From Gammaproteobacteria bacterium (GTDB lineage Bacteria; Pseudomonadota; Gammaproteobacteria; Steroidobacterales; Steroidobacteraceae), in the NCBI GenBank assembly GCA_027452045.1, contig DAIDHH010000146.1, forward strand, positions 1 through 50,823: a stretch of DNA of 50,823 nt, written 5' to 3'. The position numbers were made by a program, and so were the translations under genes. The notes under the pieces were generated by a model that was not told where the DNA came from, did no database searches, and saw nothing but the letters and a program-made list of their open reading frames with translations. Shown here piece by piece: positions 26,730 through 35,128 of the stretch (position 1 is the first letter of the stretch; the number at the start of each line of letters is the position of its first letter).

Positions 26730-27752
26730 TCACTTTCCGCGGGTGAGTCGCTCGAGCAGTGCGGCGCGGATGCGTCCGGCGGCGTCGGCCGTGAGATCCC
26801 CGAACAGGCCGCGCCGCTCGGGCGGCAGATGATCGAGCGCCGCGCCGGGCTGGAAGATGAGGTAGTCGAACAACGCCTGCCAGCGCGCGCGCTGCGCCGC
26901 CGGCAGACCCTTTACGCTGAGTAGGCAATGCAGCAGGCTGTGCATCGGTGGCTCGCAGAACTCCGGGACGTCCTGCCACCAATAGTTCACCAGCACGTTG
27001 AACGGCTCGAGTCCCTCGACCGCGTGCCACCACAGCGCCGGTATGTAGATGGCATCTCCTGGCAGCAACTCGGCGGTCTCGGCATGCGCAAGCGCTGCGG
27101 CATAACGAGGGAAGCGCTCGAGATCGGGCCGGCGTATGTCGACCAGGCTGATCGGCTGGCCGGCGGGCGTGTGATCGAGTGGCCCGATGTACAGGTTTGC
27201 CACCTGCTCCATGGGAAACACCGTGAAGCGGCGTCGGCCGCCTACCACACACGCGATGTTCTCGCTGGCATCGAAATGCGGGGCGACGAAGGTGCGGTTG
27301 CCGATCCAGATCGACTCGAGGGGCGCGTGGGCGCCTATCAGGGCAGGTGGTGGATGAACAGCGGAAAAGCCAGGCAGGTAGATCGGGATCGACACCGAGC
27401 CGCTGTAGAGCGTTGGGGGCTGCGGCGCATCGAGCAGTTCCATCAGCCGCCCGATGACCTCCCCGAGCGGCGCGCGACCGCTCTTGAAATTGAAGCCCGT
27501 CAGCGTCTCATCGTAGAAGAAGCGGCCCTCGGCCTGCGCGCTCGCCTCGAAGAGGGGCACAGGCACCCCGGAGTACATCGAAAGCAGATACTGCGCGAGC
27601 GCCGCGGCGGACGTGCGGCCGGCGTTGACCGCGGGCCATCCGGCGGCAAGTCCCCGCAGCACCGCAGGGCGCCCGCTCGGCAGGATGCGCGTTCTGAAGG
27701 TCTCGGCGTCGACGTCGTGCCATTCGGCGACGGGTGTTGCGGCGGGGGTCAT
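26730..27752 (-). CDS. Cupin-8/JmjC-like Fe(II) oxygenase domain protein
   Basis: A 340-residue protein of the JmjC/cupin_8 fold. The iron facial triad is visible: H159 and D161 in VAPHFDASENI and H243 in IPALWWHAVEG, with the conserved GRRRFTVFPMEQ strand between. Related enzymes hydroxylate protein side chains or small molecules using 2-oxoglutarate. It is encoded on the opposite strand between the receptor and SapC, divergent from SapC over about 70 bases. Such proteins recur with SapC and tryptophan-halogenase-like genes beside TonB receptors, but the substrate is unknown. No signal peptide, so it is cytoplasmic. Confidence 0.85.
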   Translation of the reverse strand: MTPAATPVAEWHDVDAETFRTRILPSGRPAVLRGLAAGWPAVNAGRTSAAALAQYLLSMYSGVPVPLFEASAQAEGRFFYDETLTGFNFKSGRAPLGEVIGRLMELLDAPQPPTLYSGSVSIPIYLPGFSAVHPPPALIGAHAPLESIWIGNRTFVAPHFDASENIACVVGGRRRFTVFPMEQVANLYIGPLDHTPAGQPISLVDIRRPDLERFPRYAAALAHAETAELLPGDAIYIPALWWHAVEGLEPFNVLVNYWWQDVPEFCEPPMHSLLHCLLSVKGLPAAQRARWQALFDYLIFQPGAALDHLPPERRGLFGDLTADAAGRIRAALLERLTRGK

Positions 27753-27820
27753 GGGAGGCCGTGCGCTATGATGTGGCCCGGCGATTCTAGCGTAGTCAAC
27801 GTTATGTGGAGGAGGGGTTC

Positions 27821-28573
27821 GTGACGCATTGGGTGGAGCTCGATCCGGCCGCGCATCGAGACTTGCGCGTCATCACCAATGCCTCGGCACGCTTCGGCGA
27901 TGACATCGGGGTGTTGAGCGTTCTACCTTGCGAATATCCGCGGCTGCTCGCGCACTATCCCATCCTGTTCCGCAAGAGCGCGCAGACCGGACGGTTCGAA
28001 CCGGCGGCGCTGTTGGGTTTCAGCGGCCGTGAGAACCTGTTTCTATCCGGGGACCGTTGGGACGCCGAGTACGTGCCACTGCAGGTGCAGCGACAGCCGT
28101 TCACCGTCCTGCCGCCCGCCGGGGGCGAGGACGCGCTACGCATCGCCTTCGATGCCGAGAGTCCCAGGATGACGGCGGCGGTGCAGGCTCCGGCCGGCGC
28201 CCAGGCGCTCTTCACGGATCGAGGTCAACCGAGCGCATACCTGCAGCGCATCGCGGGCATCCTGCGGACCTTCACCCAGGGCGCGATCGAGGCGCTCGAT
28301 TACGCCGCGGCGCTGGCCGGACTCGATCTCATCGAGCCGGTGAGCATCGACGTGCAGTTCGTCGATGGCAGCAAGGCAGCCCTGCACGGTCTTTACACCA
28401 TCGACTCGGACCGCCTGAAGTCTTTGCGGGCAGAGGCGTTCCTCGGCCTGCGCGATCGCGGCTACCTGCAATGGGCGTATTTCCAGCTCGCCTCGCAGTC
28501 GCAGCTCGCCGCTCTGGTGGCGCGCAGGAATCGGCGGCTGACCGGGCTTGCGACGCGGTCCCAGGACCCGTGA
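27821..28573 (+). CDS. SapC family protein
   Basis: A 250-residue SapC-domain protein. It has the characteristic HWVELDPAAHRDLRV N-terminus, FARFGDDIGVLSVLPCEYPRLLAHYPILFRK-type core (residues about 20-50) and DGSKAALHGLYTIDSDRLKSL near residue 185. The name comes from a Campylobacter S-layer locus; in proteobacterial glycan loci its job is not known. The GTG at 27821 lies five bases after AGGAGG; an earlier GTG at 27806 is less likely because the ribosome site would fall inside the gene. The stop TGA is immediately followed by the ATG of the halogenase-like gene, indicating a single operon. No signal peptide. Confidence 0.88.
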   Translation: MTHWVELDPAAHRDLRVITNASARFGDDIGVLSVLPCEYPRLLAHYPILFRKSAQTGRFEPAALLGFSGRENLFLSGDRWDAEYVPLQVQRQPFTVLPPAGGEDALRIAFDAESPRMTAAVQAPAGAQALFTDRGQPSAYLQRIAGILRTFTQGAIEALDYAAALAGLDLIEPVSIDVQFVDGSKAALHGLYTIDSDRLKSLRAEAFLGLRDRGYLQWAYFQLASQSQLAALVARRNRRLTGLATRSQDP

Positions 28574-30133
28574 ATGAGTGCTCTCGGGCAACCCGTCAAA
28601 CGAGTCCTCATCGCCGGCGGTGGCACGGCCGGCTGGATCACGGCCGGCGTGCTCGCCGCGCGTTATCCGCGCCGTGGCCCCGATGGGATCGAGATCACGC
28701 TGCTCGAGTCGCCGGGGCGTCCGCCCATCGGTGTTGGCGAGGGCACCTGGCCGACGTTGCGTACCACGCTGCAGCAGATCGGCATCTCCGAGACCGATCT
28801 GCTGCGCCAGTGCGACGCCTCGTTCAAACAGGGCTCGCAATTCAACGGCTGGGAGGATGGCGATGAACGTCACGGCTATCTGCATCCGTTCACAGCGCCC
28901 GCGGCGTTGTCGGGGCAGATGCTGGCCCCGCATTGGATCGAGGACCCGCCGGCCGCCTTTGCTGAGGCGGTGTGTTACCAGAGTGCGCCGGCTCTTCAGG
29001 GCTGTGCGCCGAAGCTGATCACCACCCCCGAGTATGCAGGTCTCGCCAACTACGCATATCACCTGGACGCCGGCAAGTTCGCGGGCCTGCTCAAGGAGCA
29101 CTGCACGGCGCGGCTCGGGGTGCGGCACGTGCTCGATGAGATCATCGACGTCGAGTCAGCCGAGGATGGTGACATCCGGCGGCTGCGCACTCGAGCCGGG
29201 GCCTCTCTGGAGGCTGATCTGTATGTCGATTGCACGGGGCTCGCTTCGCGTCTGATCGGTCAGCATTTCGGACGGGCGCTGCTCTCGAGGCGCGATGTGT
29301 TGTTCGTGGACAGGGCATGGGCCACGCAGGCGCCCCATGCCGATGAGGCGGCGCCGATCGCTTCGCTCACGGTCTCGACGGCGCGCCGGGCCGGCTGGAT
29401 ATGGGACATCGCGCTGCCACACCGGCGCGGCATCGGGCACGCATATGCGAGCGGCTACCTCTGCGATGAGGCGGCTCTCGAGGAACTGCGGGATTACCTG
29501 CGAATCCGGGGGCTGCTCGCCGACACGCTCGCCTTTCGCCGCCTCGAGATCAATCCCGGATTTCGTGACGAGTTCTGGGTACGCAATTGCGTGGCCGTCG
29601 GGTTGTCGGCGGGCTTCCTGGAGCCGCTGGAAGCGTCCGCGATAGTGATGGTCGAGCTCTCGGCACAGATGATTGCCAATCTCCTGCCGCGAACGCGTTC
29701 CGCCATGCATCAGGCGGGCATCGCGTTCAACCGCGCGTTCCGCTACCGCTGGGAACGCGTCGTCGAGTTCCTGAAGCTGCACTATGCGCTCAGCCGGCGC
29801 GAGGATTCTGATTTCTGGCGCGACAACCGCCGGCCCGAGACCCTTCCCGGGGAACTCGCAGCGCGGCTCGCGTACTGGCGCTCACAATGTCCCGGACATG
29901 ATGAGTTCCTCCATCGCGAGGAGGTGTTTTCGGCGGCGAGTTACCAATACGTGCTCTACGGGATGGGGTTCGAGACTGCGCCCGCCCCATGGGCGCTCAG
30001 TGAGCCTTCGCGTGCCCTGGCTCGGGAGCAGTTTGCCGCCACCGGCCGCCGCGCGCGGGAGCTGTGCGCCCAGCTTCCCCGCAATCGCGATCTGTTGGAT
30101 CGCATCCGGCGCTTCGGCCTGCAGCGCATCTGA
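28574..30133 (+). CDS. Tryptophan-halogenase-like flavoprotein
   Basis: A 519-residue protein of the flavin-dependent tryptophan halogenase family. The FAD-binding GGGTAGWITA (15-24) and GVGEGTWPTL are clear. K85 in SFKQGSQFNGW is placed like the catalytic lysine of PrnA, and FLEPLEASAI carries the Glu next to the active site. The halogenase fingerprint WxWxIP is present only as GWIWDIALP, with Ala for Pro. No separate flavin reductase is nearby. Members in TonB-receptor loci form a group whose substrates are mostly unknown. It is sandwiched between SapC and GH3, overlapping the latter's region at TGATG. Halogenation itself is unproven. Confidence 0.88.
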   Translation: MSALGQPVKRVLIAGGGTAGWITAGVLAARYPRRGPDGIEITLLESPGRPPIGVGEGTWPTLRTTLQQIGISETDLLRQCDASFKQGSQFNGWEDGDERHGYLHPFTAPAALSGQMLAPHWIEDPPAAFAEAVCYQSAPALQGCAPKLITTPEYAGLANYAYHLDAGKFAGLLKEHCTARLGVRHVLDEIIDVESAEDGDIRRLRTRAGASLEADLYVDCTGLASRLIGQHFGRALLSRRDVLFVDRAWATQAPHADEAAPIASLTVSTARRAGWIWDIALPHRRGIGHAYASGYLCDEAALEELRDYLRIRGLLADTLAFRRLEINPGFRDEFWVRNCVAVGLSAGFLEPLEASAIVMVELSAQMIANLLPRTRSAMHQAGIAFNRAFRYRWERVVEFLKLHYALSRREDSDFWRDNRRPETLPGELAARLAYWRSQCPGHDEFLHREEVFSAASYQYVLYGMGFETAPAPWALSEPSRALAREQFAATGRRARELCAQLPRNRDLLDRIRRFGLQRI

Positions 30134-30156
30134 TGCCCGTTGGAGAGTTTCAAGCG

Positions 30157-32403
30157 ATGAGCGTGTCCAGACTGGTCCCGTGCATTCTGCTGCTGTGCGC
30201 GATCGCGCCCGTGCGGGTCATCGCCTCGGGCGTCCCGGCCGCGGATGCCGTGCGCCCGTGGCTTGACCCTGGGCTTTCGCCGGGGGAGCGGGCGCGGCTT
30301 GCGGTGCGGGCGATGAGCGAGGGGGAGGAGCTCTCGCTGGTATTGGGGGACTTTGGGTCGGTGATGGCGCAGAAGGGGTATCGGCCGCCGGCGGGTGCGC
30401 GCATGGGGTCGGCGGGGTATGTGCCTGGGATTGCGCGACTTGGGATTCCGCCGCAGTGGATTTCGGATGCGGGGCTGGGTGTTGCGACGCAGCGTGCCTC
30501 GAGGGATGCATACCGAGAGCGCACGGCGCTGCCCTCCGGGTTGGCGACGGCGGCGACGTGGAACGTGGGGCTGGCGCAGCGCGGGGCGGCGATGATCGGT
30601 GCGGAGGCGCGTGCTTCGGGGTTTGACGTGTTGCTTGGGCCGGGTGCGGACCTGGTGCGCGAGCCGCGCGGGGGCCGGGACTTCGAGTACGCGGGGGAGG
30701 ATCCGCTGCTGGCGGGGATGATGGCGGGGGCGCAGATCCGCGGGATCCAGTCGCAGCACGTGATTGCGGTGCTCAAGCACTTTGCGCTGAACGATCAGGA
30801 GACCGGGCGCACGGTGCTGAGTGCGGACATTGCGCGGGGGCAGGCGCGGATGTCGGATCTGCTGGCCTTTGAGCTGGCGATCGAGCAGGGGCATCCCGGG
30901 GCGGTGATGTGCGGGTACAACCGGGTGAACGGGCAGTACGACTGTGAGAACCGGTGGCTGCTCGATGAGGTGCTGAAGGGGGACTGGGGGTATCGGGGGT
31001 ATGTGATGTCCGACTGGGGCGCGGTGCACAGCACGGTGCGCTCGGCGCTCGCGGGGCTGGACCAGGAGTCGGCATACACCTTCGATGAGAAGCCGTATTT
31101 TGGGGCGCCGCTTGCGGAGGCGGTGCGCACGGGGCGGGTGCCGCGGGAGCGTGTGGATGAGATGGCGGAGCGGATTGTGCGCACGCTCTTTGCGGTGGGG
31201 GTGGTGGATCATCCGATCGACCCTGAGGCGAGGATCGAGTTTGGGGCCGACCGGCGGGTGGCCGAGGCCGATGAGGCGCAGGGGATCGTGCTGCTGAAGA
31301 ACGCGGGAGGGATATTGCCGCTGGCGCGCACGGTGAAGCGATTGGTGGTGATTGGCGGGCATGCCGACCGCGGGGTGATGAGCGGCGGGGGCTCCTCGAC
31401 GGTGTTTCCGGTGGGAGGCGACGCGGTGGCGGGTGTGGGGCCTGCGGGGTGGCCGGGGCCGGTGGTGTACCTGCCCTCGTCCCCGCTTGGGGCGATGATG
31501 GGGGAGGCGCCGCAGGCGAGGATCCGGTATGTGTCGGGGCGGGACGTGGCGCAGGCGGTGCGCGCGGCGAAGTGGGCGGATCGGGTGGTGGTGTTTGCGA
31601 CGCAGTGGGCGGCGGAGAGCGAGGATGTTTCGCTCACGCTGCCGGGCGGGCAGGATGCGCTCATAGAGGCGGTGGCGCGGGCGAACCCGCACACGGTGGT
31701 GGTGGTGGAAAGCGGCGGTCCGGTGCTGATGCCGTGGGTGTCGCAGGTGGCGGGGCTGCTCGAGGCGTGGTACCCGGGGAGCGGCGGGGGAGAGGCGATT
31801 GCGCGGGTGTTGTTCGGGACGGTGGATCCGTCCGGGCACCTGCCGGTGAGTTTTCCGAGAAGGCTCGCGCAGCTGCCGCACCCGCGGCTGGCGGGAGCGG
31901 GGCTGGCGGCGAACCGGCCGTTTGAGGTCCGCTACAGTGAAGGGGCGGCGGTGGGGTACAAGTGGTACCAGCGTGAGCGTCTCACGCCGCTTTTTGCCTT
32001 CGGGTATGGGCTGTCGTACACGCGCTTCGGGTACGGTGACCTGCGGGCGCGGGTGCGCAACGGGCAGCTCGTGGTCACCTTCACGGTGAGCAACCTCGGG
32101 CAGCGCTCGGGTCGGGCGGTGGCGCAGGTGTACGTGGGACCGAAGTCCTGGCGCGCGCTCGGATGGGAGGCGCCGCGGCGGCTCGGGGGCTGGTCGAAGG
32201 TATCGCTCGCCCCGGGAGCCTCGCGCACGGTGAGGCTCACGGTCGATCCGCGGCTGCTCGCGGTGTTTGATTCCCGTGCGCAGCGCTGGGAGCGATCGCC
32301 CGGACCGTACGAGGTGTGGCTCGGGGACTCCTCGGACCCTCTCGGCCCGCCCACCGTGGTGAGCCTGCCCGCCTGGCAGCATAGTGCACGGTGGAATGAA
32401 TGA
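30157..32403 (+). CDS. GH3 beta-glucosidase, exported
   Basis: A 748-residue glycoside hydrolase family 3 enzyme. A signal peptide (about residues 1-25) is followed by the GH3 barrel with LLGPGADLVREPRGGRDFEYAGEDP, KHF (207-209) and the nucleophile D286 in YVMSDWGAV. The alpha/beta sandwich and a C-terminal fibronectin-III-like domain (FGYGLSYTRF onward) follow. It would trim beta-linked oligosaccharides in the periplasm. ATG at 30157 has GGAGAG upstream and starts the signal peptide; an ATG at 30133 overlaps the previous stop. From about 30270 to 32020 the codons are unlike the neighbours: Gly mostly GGG, Phe mostly TTT, very high G on the coding strand. Confidence 0.93.
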   Translation: MSVSRLVPCILLLCAIAPVRVIASGVPAADAVRPWLDPGLSPGERARLAVRAMSEGEELSLVLGDFGSVMAQKGYRPPAGARMGSAGYVPGIARLGIPPQWISDAGLGVATQRASRDAYRERTALPSGLATAATWNVGLAQRGAAMIGAEARASGFDVLLGPGADLVREPRGGRDFEYAGEDPLLAGMMAGAQIRGIQSQHVIAVLKHFALNDQETGRTVLSADIARGQARMSDLLAFELAIEQGHPGAVMCGYNRVNGQYDCENRWLLDEVLKGDWGYRGYVMSDWGAVHSTVRSALAGLDQESAYTFDEKPYFGAPLAEAVRTGRVPRERVDEMAERIVRTLFAVGVVDHPIDPEARIEFGADRRVAEADEAQGIVLLKNAGGILPLARTVKRLVVIGGHADRGVMSGGGSSTVFPVGGDAVAGVGPAGWPGPVVYLPSSPLGAMMGEAPQARIRYVSGRDVAQAVRAAKWADRVVVFATQWAAESEDVSLTLPGGQDALIEAVARANPHTVVVVESGGPVLMPWVSQVAGLLEAWYPGSGGGEAIARVLFGTVDPSGHLPVSFPRRLAQLPHPRLAGAGLAANRPFEVRYSEGAAVGYKWYQRERLTPLFAFGYGLSYTRFGYGDLRARVRNGQLVVTFTVSNLGQRSGRAVAQVYVGPKSWRALGWEAPRRLGGWSKVSLAPGASRTVRLTVDPRLLAVFDSRAQRWERSPGPYEVWLGDSSDPLGPPTVVSLPAWQHSARWNE

Positions 32404-32516
32404 CATGACTTCGCGCGCCTGGTGCCCGAGAACTGGCGTCGACCATACCCCGCCGCACGCGTGCCCCAGCACATTGCACGGGTACCCTCGCCCTAGTCTG
32501 CCTTTTCGGATTAATA

Positions 32517-32530
32517 TGATAACGGTATCA
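32517..32530. promoter_or_regulatory. Palindrome before the SGNH hydrolase gene, candidate operator
   Basis: TGATA-ACGG-TATCA, a five-base inverted repeat around a CG-containing centre, lies 16 bases before the ATG at 32547 in an AT-rich patch (ATTAATATG). It resembles LacI-family operators from sugar loci but differs from the AACCGGTT motif at the other two promoters, so a different regulator may bind it. Confidence 0.4.
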
Positions 32531-32546
32531 ATCCGCGGAGAAGACC

Positions 32547-33839
32547 ATGGGCGACGCTGGAACTGACGGGCAGGGACGGAGCGCTGGGCGCTCGAGACTC
32601 AGGACGGCGAGCGGCTTGATCGCGGTGCTCGCCTGTGCGGTGCCGTCCGCGTGGGCGGCAAGTCCGGCGACCCACTGGATCGAGGCCTGGTATTCCCCGC
32701 CCGTGGCGCCGGCACCCATCTGGGGCGGCAACCAGGTCCGCACCTTCGACCATCAAACCGTCCGCCAGGTGGTGAGGCTCGAGGCCGGCGGTCAGGAGGT
32801 TCGCATACGGCTCACCAATGAGCTCGGCCGCTCGGCGTTGCAGGTGAGCGAGGTTCGCATCGCGCTCACTTCGCCGAACGGGGTGACGGAGGCTGCGACC
32901 GATCACCTCGTCACCTTCGGGGGCAAACGCAGCGCGGTCTTGGTGCGCGGCCAGGCGCTCGTGAGCGACCCCATCGACATGACCGTGCGGCGTTTTCAGA
33001 ACCTCGCCGTCTCGATCTATTTCTCCGGGCGCGTGACGCCGAGCGGCCATCTGCACCAGGTTCTGATCTCACCGCCCGGCGATCATGCGGCGCAGTCCGA
33101 CTGGCCCCGAGCCAACCTCGAACAGGCGCCGGGCATTGCGAGCGGCGTCGAGGTCAAGTCCGACGCGGCGCGGCCTGTGCTGGTGGCCTTCGGGGATTCG
33201 ATCACGGAAGGGTACTGCGCGACGGCGGGGACGCATCGGGATTACCCCGAGCAGCTGGCCCGGCTGCTCGCGCGCCAGCCGGCGGATCGCGGCTGGGTGG
33301 TGATCAACTCCGGGATCAGCGGCAACCAGGTGCTGCGCGATGGCGCGGGGCCGAAGGCGCTGTCGCGCTTCGGGCGCGACGCGCTCGACATCCCGGGCGT
33401 GCGCGCCATCGTGTTGCTCGAGGGGATCAACGACATCGGCGGTCAGGACGGGCCGCAGGGGCATCGCGATCTGTCCGCCGCGACTCTCATCGCCGCCTAC
33501 CGTGAGTTGATTCGCCGCGCGCACGCGAAGGGACTCGAGATCTACCTCGGCACGCTGACTCCGTACGAGGGTGCGGGCTACTACAGCGCCGCGGGTGAAC
33601 GGGTGCGGGAGCAGGTGAACGCCTGGATCCGCGAGGCCCGGGGATTTGATGGCGTGATCGATTTCGACGGCGCGCTGCGCGACCCGGCTCACCCCAGGCA
33701 CTTCATCGGCGCCGATGAGTGCTCCGATGAGCTTCACCCGAACGATGCCGGCTATCGCTTGATGGCGCAGACGGCATGGCGGCAATTGTTCGCCCCCGGG
33801 GCGCCGCTCTCGGGTGCCGCCAGCGCCCAAGGGCGATAG
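32547..33839 (+). CDS. Exported SGNH/GDSL hydrolase (esterase/lipase family)
   Basis: A 430-residue protein. The hydrophobic segment SGLIAVLACAVPSAWA near residues 22-37 is an export signal preceded by a long basic N-region. A beta-rich N-terminal domain (about 40-200) is followed by the SGNH domain: block I FGDSITEGY with S218, block II NSGISGNQ, block III EGINDI with N295, and block V DELHPNDAGY with D394 and H397. It would remove acyl groups from a secreted or periplasmic glycan, fitting its place beside GH3. It has its own candidate operator, so it may be a separate transcript. Confidence 0.9.
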   Translation: MGDAGTDGQGRSAGRSRLRTASGLIAVLACAVPSAWAASPATHWIEAWYSPPVAPAPIWGGNQVRTFDHQTVRQVVRLEAGGQEVRIRLTNELGRSALQVSEVRIALTSPNGVTEAATDHLVTFGGKRSAVLVRGQALVSDPIDMTVRRFQNLAVSIYFSGRVTPSGHLHQVLISPPGDHAAQSDWPRANLEQAPGIASGVEVKSDAARPVLVAFGDSITEGYCATAGTHRDYPEQLARLLARQPADRGWVVINSGISGNQVLRDGAGPKALSRFGRDALDIPGVRAIVLLEGINDIGGQDGPQGHRDLSAATLIAAYRELIRRAHAKGLEIYLGTLTPYEGAGYYSAAGERVREQVNAWIREARGFDGVIDFDGALRDPAHPRHFIGADECSDELHPNDAGYRLMAQTAWRQLFAPGAPLSGAASAQGR

Positions 33840-33931
33840 CGGGCAACGCCCGGACGGGCGATTTGAGGTCTGTACACCGCATCGGGGCTGACGCGTTATG
33901 GTGCAGGAGACCGATTTGCGGAGACTCTTGC

Positions 33932-34276
33932 ATGCCCATTCCCGCGTCCCGCTTGCGCAATGCGGCGATCGTCCTCGGCCTGTCCCTGGCGCTCAGCGCC
34001 TGCGTGGTCGCGCCGCGAGGCTATTACGCTCGCGGCTACTACGGTGGGGCCATTGTCGTCGCGCCACCCGCGCCGCGCGTCGAGTATTACGGACCACCGC
34101 CGTATCCCGGAGACATCTGGATAGCGGGCTACTGGCGATGGGGCGGGCGTCGATACCGCTGGGTGCCGGGCTATTGGACGGCGCCGCGTCCGGGTTATCG
34201 CTGGGTGCCGCGTCACTGGGTGCACGGGCCGAGGGGTTGGCACATGACCGGTGGTCGCTGGCGCAGAGAGCGGTAA
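33932..34276 (+). CDS. YXWGXW/WXXGXW-repeat lipoprotein
   Basis: A 114-residue lipoprotein. The signal peptide ends in the lipobox LSAC. The mature part is Tyr/Arg/Pro/Trp-rich and repeats a W-x-x-G-Y-W pattern: GDIWIAGYWRW, YRWVPGYWT, YRWVPRHWV, GWHMTGGRW. The family is common in proteobacterial envelopes and has no settled function. The ATG at 33932 begins the signal peptide; upstream in-frame sequence is unlike coding. It stands alone after the hydrolase gene. Confidence 0.8.
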   Translation: MPIPASRLRNAAIVLGLSLALSACVVAPRGYYARGYYGGAIVVAPPAPRVEYYGPPPYPGDIWIAGYWRWGGRRYRWVPGYWTAPRPGYRWVPRHWVHGPRGWHMTGGRWRRER

Positions 34277-34361
34277 TTGGAGCCCGACCGGGTCCCCGGT
34301 CCAAAGGCGCGGCGGATCGTGCGCCCCGAGGGCTCGCCGCGACGGCGGCGAGCCCGGTCGC

Positions 34362-34763
34362 TCAGCGATCGAACCCTCCGCGTCCCTGCGGGTAGCCCTT
34401 CTCCCACTCCTGCCCGTTGAAGGGCGCCACCGTCATCTCCTGCACGGTGCCGGCATCCAGGCAGCGGGCATTGACGCTGAAGCCATCCGGGTGGGAGCGG
34501 GGCACGTAGAAGGACTTGATGCCGCAGACCGAGCAGAATCGGTGTCGGGCAGTGCCGGTGTTGAAGGTATAGGTCGTCAACACGTCCTCGCCCGACAGCA
34601 GCTTGAAATGCTCGGCGCGCACGATCAGGTGCAGGAATCCCGCCTTGCTGCAGATCGAGCAATTGCAGTCCGACACGCGGATCCTCGCCGGGGCCTGCAC
34701 TTCGAAGCGCACGCGGCCGCAGTGGCAGCCGCCGCGATGGGTGATCAGCATGTCGTCCGGCAT
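34362..34763 (-). CDS. GFA/CENP-V domain zinc protein
   Basis: A 133-residue GFA-family protein (glutathione-dependent formaldehyde-activating enzyme-like). The zinc ligands are all present: C13 and C15 (GGCHCGRVRF), C33, C35, C38 (DCNCSICSK), and C77, C80 (FCSVCGIKSFY). Most members have not been shown to act on formaldehyde. AGGAGA precedes the ATG at 34763, so the longer frame upstream is not used. It converges on the lipoprotein gene. Confidence 0.9.
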   Translation of the reverse strand: MPDDMLITHRGGCHCGRVRFEVQAPARIRVSDCNCSICSKAGFLHLIVRAEHFKLLSGEDVLTTYTFNTGTARHRFCSVCGIKSFYVPRSHPDGFSVNARCLDAGTVQEMTVAPFNGQEWEKGYPQGRGGFDR

Positions 34764-35128
34764 CTCGAGTTCTCCTGCATCCGAGAAAGCATCGCTCCGC
34801 GATGGGAACGAAAGGATACACCGGCAAAGGCGCTGTCGAGCGGGTGGCCGCTCCATCGGTGGGCCCTGGCCGTACTTCCGATGGCGGTGCCATCATCAGC
34901 CCCCCGCAGCACGTTGCCTTCAGGCAACAGCCGGCGCTGCGCTCACGGGCCGTCAAACCGTTCGTCGCCTTTGTCACTCGGTTCGGCTCGCAACGGCGGA
35001 CCGCTTGAGCAAATTGGACGCCGCATCGTTAAATTGACCCGCTTACGGTCGGGGGTTGTCCGGGAGCCGCGCGGCGGCCGCCGGAGCATGCCGCTCCCGC
35101 CTCGTCCGCGATCCATGGGAGGCTTCCG
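34764..35128. other. Intergenic region with two small hairpins
   Basis: A 365-base gap between divergent genes (GFA and the Asp-box protein). No convincing gene was seen. Two neighbouring stem-loops occur: GATGGC-GGT-GCCATC at 34880-34894 and GTTGCC-TTCA-GGCAAC at 34913-34928. Neither has a T-run. The 3' end holds GGGAGG, the ribosome site of the next gene. Promoters must lie here but none matches consensus well. Confidence 0.4.

Noticed and set aside
28574-30133. Halogenase-like gene as part of an antibiotic biosynthetic cluster
   Set aside because: Neighbours are sugar uptake and glycoside hydrolase genes; no synthetase, carrier protein or tailoring set is present.
29956-32472. An 838-codon open frame on the minus strand across the GH3 gene
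   Set aside because: It is antisense to a clear GH3 enzyme, its translation is Arg/His/Pro-rich low complexity, and it arises from the extreme G-rich coding strand.
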